Shown piece by piece: positions 41,510 to 46,272 of a stretch of DNA of 46,272 bases. The DNA comes from Rhodospirillaceae bacterium. Lineage in GTDB: Bacteria; Pseudomonadota; Alphaproteobacteria; Puniceispirillales; Puniceispirillaceae. The notes below the pieces were generated by a model, which saw nothing but the letters and a program-made list of their open reading frames with translations, made no database searches and was not told the DNA's origin. Each line of letters starts with the position of its first letter. Within the stretch, counting starts at the first letter, position 1. A program made the position numbers and the translations under genes. Location of the stretch: contig WTIL01000106.1 in NCBI GenBank assembly GCA_011522725.1, forward strand, positions 1-46,272, written 5' to 3'.

Positions 41510-42824
41510 CGCGGACCTGGCCATTGCCCCTGACGAGATATTTGAAACTTGTGAGCTGCGCCGCCCCGACCGGGCCGCGGGCATGCATGCGGCCGGTGGC
41601 GATGCCGATTTCCGCGCCCATGCCGAACTCGCCGCCATCGGCGAACTGGGTCGAGGCGTTGACCATGACGATGGCGCTGTCGATCTCGCGAAGGAAGCGC
41701 TCGGCGCTGTCCGCGTTCTCGGTGATGATGCAGTCGGTATGATTCGATCCATAGGTCGAGATATGCGCCGCCGCCTCGTCGAACCCGTCGACGACACGGA
41801 CCGAAATGATGCTGTCCAGATATTCGGTGCGCCAGTCTTCCTCATCCGCCGGTGTCGCGCCCGCGATCAGCTCGCAACTTGCCGAATCACCCCGAACCGC
41901 GCAGCCGGCCTCGGTCAGCGCCGCGCCGACAGCGGGAAGGATGGCGCCGGCCACGCCGCGGTCGATCAGGATGGTTTCCGCCGCGCCGCAGATTCCGGTG
42001 CGCCGCATCTTGGCATTGACGGCAAGCTCCACCGCCTTGCCGGCATCGGCGTCGGAGTCGATATAGAGATGGCAGATGCCCTCGAGATGGGCGAAGACGG
42101 GCACGCGCGCCTCGGTCTGCACACGCTCGACGAGCGAGCGCCCGCCGCGCGGGATGATCACGTCGATCTCGCCGCTTGCCGCCAGCATCGCCCCGACAGC
42201 GCCGCGGTCGTCGGTCGGCACCATCTGAACGCCGCCGCGCGGCAGGCCCGCCGCCTGCAGCCCGGCGCCCATCAGTTCGGCGAGATAACCGGATGTCTCG
42301 CGGCTGTCGCTGCCGCCGCGCAGGATGGCGGCATTGCCGGCGATCAGGCACAACCCGCCGGCATCGACGGTGACGTTGGGTCGGGATTCATAGATCACGC
42401 CGATCACGCCAAGAGGGGTCGCGACACGTGCGATGTCGAGGCCGTTCGGACGGCTCCAGCGGGCCAGTTCGCGCCCGATCGGGTCTTCAAGGCCGGTTAT
42501 CTGGTCGAGCCCGGCGGCCATGCCCTCGATTCGCGCAGGCGTGAGGGTCAGCCTGTCGATAAAGGCGGGGCTGATGCCGTTGGCCCCGGCGCGCGCGACG
42601 TCGGCCTCGTTCCGTGCGAGGATTTCGGCTTCATGTTCGCGAATCAGCCCGGCGGCGGCATGGAGCGCGGCCTTCCGTTGGTCGAAGGACGACATGGCAA
42701 GCGCCGCCTGTGCCTCGCGCGCGGTGCGCACCAGCGCCGAGACCAGCGCGGCGTGATCGCCCGCCTTCATTGCGGCATCTATATCTGCGGCACCTGTATC
42801 CGCGGCTGTCGTCATGACTGTCAT
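41502..42824 (-). CDS. proA: Gamma-glutamyl phosphate reductase
   Basis: NADPH-dependent reduction of glutamyl 5-phosphate to the semialdehyde, the second step of proline synthesis. The 440-residue protein has PLGVIGVIYESRPNVTVDAGGLCL, VQMVPTDDRGAVGAML, IIPRGGRSLVERV, the catalytic Cys in MRRTGICGAAETILID, and EFGMGAEIGIATGRMHARGPVG. ATG 42824 has GGGGAG upstream. It starts 26 bases after proB and overlaps nadD at its end. Confidence 0.96.
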   Translation of the reverse strand: MTVMTTAADTGAADIDAAMKAGDHAALVSALVRTAREAQAALAMSSFDQRKAALHAAAGLIREHEAEILARNEADVARAGANGISPAFIDRLTLTPARIEGMAAGLDQITGLEDPIGRELARWSRPNGLDIARVATPLGVIGVIYESRPNVTVDAGGLCLIAGNAAILRGGSDSRETSGYLAELMGAGLQAAGLPRGGVQMVPTDDRGAVGAMLAASGEIDVIIPRGGRSLVERVQTEARVPVFAHLEGICHLYIDSDADAGKAVELAVNAKMRRTGICGAAETILIDRGVAGAILPAVGAALTEAGCAVRGDSASCELIAGATPADEEDWRTEYLDSIISVRVVDGFDEAAAHISTYGSNHTDCIITENADSAERFLREIDSAIVMVNASTQFADGGEFGMGAEIGIATGRMHARGPVGAAQLTSFKYLVRGNGQVRDG

Positions 42825-42850
42825 TCGCTGCTCCCCTGGTCCGGCGGCAC

Positions 42851-45108
<2,258 letters not shown>

Positions 45109-45141
45109 TCAAAAAGGGGACAACGATACCGTCATCCCCTT
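45109..45141 (-). terminator. Intrinsic terminator after rplU-rpmA
   Basis: On the minus strand, AAGGGGA (45141-45135) pairs with TCCCCTT (45120-45114) around a 14-base loop, and the stem runs into TTTTTGATT. It begins 47 bases after the rpmA stop, as expected for the end of the two-gene ribosomal operon. Confidence 0.65.
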
Positions 45142-45187
45142 GGGCGGGCCGCCGTCACAGGCGCCCGGTGTCTTTGCAACCGGAAGC

Positions 45188-45457
45188 CTACTCGGCAGCC
45201 TCGGCGGCTGGCAGCACGTTCACGAACATGCGGCCGCCGGACTTCTCCTTGAAAGCGACCTTGCCCTCGACAAGGGCGAACAGCGTGTGGTCCTTGCCCA
45301 TGCCTACATTCTCGCCGGGATGAACCTTGGTGCCGCGCTGGCGCATGATGATGTTGCCGGCGAGAACCGATTCGCCGCCGAACTTCTTCACGCCAAGACG
45401 GCGACCGGCTGAGTCGCGACCGTTACGTGAGCTACCACCTGCTTTTTTATGTGCCAT
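45188..45457 (-). CDS. rpmA: 50S ribosomal protein bL27
   Basis: Large-subunit protein whose N-terminus reaches toward the peptidyl-transferase centre. The 89-residue protein has [58 protein letters not shown] and a VAFKEK end, all canonical; there is no cleavable Firmicutes-type N-terminal extension. GGGAG precedes ATG 45457. The rplU-rpmA pair followed by obgE is widely conserved. Confidence 0.97.
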   Translation of the reverse strand: MAHKKAGGSSRNGRDSAGRRLGVKKFGGESVLAGNIIMRQRGTKVHPGENVGMGKDHTLFALVEGKVAFKEKSGGRMFVNVLPAAEAAE

Positions 45458-45500
45458 TTTCCAGCTCCCTTAAGCTGTTGGTGCGCGCCGCGCGCCGGAT

Positions 45501-46025
45501 TTAGGACTTTGCCGCTTTCTTGGCAGCCGCTTTCTTCGCGGTTGCCTTCTTGGCGGCGGTCTTCTTGGCAGCTGCCTTCTTCGGCGCTGCCTTGGCTTCT
45601 GCCTTCGGCGCCGCTTTCTTGGCGGCGGCCTTCTTTGCTGCTGCCTTCGGTGCTGCCTCTTCCTTGGCGGCGGCCTTCTTGGCCGGTGCCGCTTTCGGCT
45701 TCAGCGACTTGCCGTCTTCGGCAATGGCATTGATCTTCAGCAGCGTCAGGTCCTGGCGATGGCCCTGGGTGCGGCGATGATTCTTGCGGCGCTTGCGGCG
45801 GAAGATGATGATCTTCGGTCCACGGGTCTGGCTGACAACCGTGGCGCTCACGGCCGCACCTTCAACCCGCGGGGTCCCGATCGTGACCTTGTCGCCGTCG
45901 CCAAGCATGACGACATCGTCGAGAATCACCTCGGCGCCTTCGTCAGCGGCGATCCGCTCGACCAGAATAGTGTCGTCCTTGGCCACGCGGTACTGCTTGC
46001 CGCCTGTTCTTACCAACGCATACAT
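45501..46025 (-). CDS. rplU: 50S ribosomal protein bL21 with basic Lys/Ala tail
   Basis: Large-subunit protein contacting 23S rRNA. Residues 1-108 are the normal bL21 ([44 protein letters not shown]). Residues 109-174 form a low-complexity extension of AAAKK, AAPK and similar units with little else, resembling histone-H1-like or AlgP-type tails. Ordinary bL21 is about 103 residues. Start ATG 46025 gives the exact family beginning; ATG 46034 three codons upstream is an alternative with the same purine-rich ribosome site, and the 24-residue ORF-track extension is leader. Promoter and long leader lie upstream. Confidence 0.95.
   Translation of the reverse strand: MYALVRTGGKQYRVAKDDTILVERIAADEGAEVILDDVVMLGDGDKVTIGTPRVEGAAVSATVVSQTRGPKIIIFRRKRRKNHRRTQGHRQDLTLLKINAIAEDGKSLKPKAAPAKKAAAKEEAAPKAAAKKAAAKKAAPKAEAKAAPKKAAAKKTAAKKATAKKAAAKKAAKS
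45504..45701 (-). repeat. Degenerate AAAKK-coding repeat in rplU
   Basis: The 3' third of rplU encodes a run of [10 protein letters not shown]-like pentads, residues 109-174. The nucleotide copies are diverged more than the peptide, which stays almost purely Ala, Lys and Pro. Confidence 0.8.
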
Positions 46026-46143
46026 GGCTTCCATCCTTGTTCTTTCCGCTCCGCCGGACAACGGTCGCTGCCGTGTTTCCCGCCGCCTGTGATGCAAGCG
46101 GGATCGCTCTTGTCGGGCGGCGACGCCCGGGTTGGGCGGAAAG

Positions 46144-46175
46144 CAAAAACATACCGCTCTGGAACCCCAAAGCGG
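46144..46175 (-). promoter_or_regulatory. Hairpin plus U-run in the rplU leader (possible attenuator)
   Basis: On the minus strand, CCGCTTTGG-GGTT-CCAGAGCGG forms an eight- to nine-pair stem (one T/G mismatch position) followed after TATG by TTTTT. It sits about 120 bases before the rplU start and directly downstream of the predicted promoter. A second small hairpin (GGGCG-TCGC-CGCCC) follows. The layout suits premature termination controlled by ribosomal protein or antitermination; function is inference. Confidence 0.4.
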
Positions 46176-46185
46176 ATTGCGCTGG

Positions 46186-46213
46186 AATATACGCCTCGGC
46201 GCGCGCCTGTCAA
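46186..46213 (-). promoter_or_regulatory. Near-consensus sigma-70 promoter for rplU-rpmA
   Basis: On the minus strand, TTGACA (46213-46208, perfect -35) is followed by a 16-base spacer and TATATT (46191-46186, five of six). Transcription would begin near 46179, leaving a leader of about 150 bases before rplU. This is the best promoter match in the window. Confidence 0.75.
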
Positions 46214-46272
46214 GACCGCAATCGCTTTATTGCGCTTGGGTTTCAGGCAGATATCACCACCAGTGATCCGGC

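Noticed and set aside
45520-45780. Hydrophobic Ala/Phe-rich plus-strand ORF that looks like a membrane protein
   Set aside because: It is the complement of the Lys/Ala tail of rplU: AAG codons reverse to CTT and GCC to GGC, which mimics hydrophobic sequence.

Overview
The window is a dense, high-GC (roughly 60% or more by eye), almost entirely housekeeping stretch of an alphaproteobacterial chromosome. The assignment rests on gene order and protein character: an F1-only ATP synthase operon atpHAGDC preceded by priA, fsa and xerC; mdh-sucCDAB-lpdA next to sdhCDAB; rpsP-rimM-trmD-rplS followed by leuCDB-asd; and obgE-proB-proA-nadD-rsfS-rlmH-gpmI-ctpA-rppH. A Rhodospirillales- or Puniceispirillales-type bacterium is plausible, but I cannot fix genus or order from this sequence alone. 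I saw no tRNA, rRNA, CRISPR array, insertion sequence, prophage or att site. The longest gene-free stretch is the 247 bases upstream of rplU at the right edge.

Layout on the plus strand. The 3' end of an exonuclease III gene (1-486) is followed by a weak terminator, then dapF-mtaB-ftsY, overlapping or touching. A convergent YdcF-like membrane protein gene (3636-4418) comes next. Then the translation and protein-targeting block ffh-rpsP-rimM-trmD-rplS, and leucine/aspartate-family biosynthesis leuC-leuD-leuB-asd. A minus-strand pyridoxal kinase gene (12757-13572) divides this from the respiratory/TCA block sdhC-D-A-B, zapE, mdh, sucC-D-A-B, lpdA (13725-27330), about 13.6 kb of genes all in one direction.

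The minus-strand pair xerC-fsa (27357-28902) lies divergent from priA and the F1 ATPase operon atpHAGDC (29077-36344), which ends at a strong bidirectional intrinsic terminator (36367-36396). Everything to the right is on the minus strand and is read from right to left: rplU-rpmA with a near-consensus promoter and a long leader, a terminator, then the compact chain obgE-proB-proA-nadD-rsfS-rlmH-gpmI and ctpA-rppH.

How the parts work together: SdhCDAB, Mdh, SucCD and the SucA/SucB/Lpd complex make up the 2-oxoglutarate-to-oxaloacetate arc of the TCA cycle and feed the quinone pool; AtpHAGDC makes the catalytic head of the ATP synthase, whose F0 genes are not here. FtsY and Ffh are the two GTPases of co-translational membrane targeting. 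RpsP, RimM, TrmD, RplS, RplU, RpmA, ObgE, RsfS and RlmH cover ribosome structure and assembly.

I did not find a previously undescribed multi-gene system. The observations most worth a second look are: oppositely charged low-complexity tails on two ribosomal proteins (acidic on bS16, basic on bL21); a Gly/Met/Pro-rich tail on Ffh; a hairpin plus U-run inside the rplU leader that looks like an attenuator; and three separate intergenic spacers carrying short perfect or near-perfect tandem duplications (12, 15 and 16 bp). All start sites were judged by eye from Shine-Dalgarno sequences, overlaps and family length.
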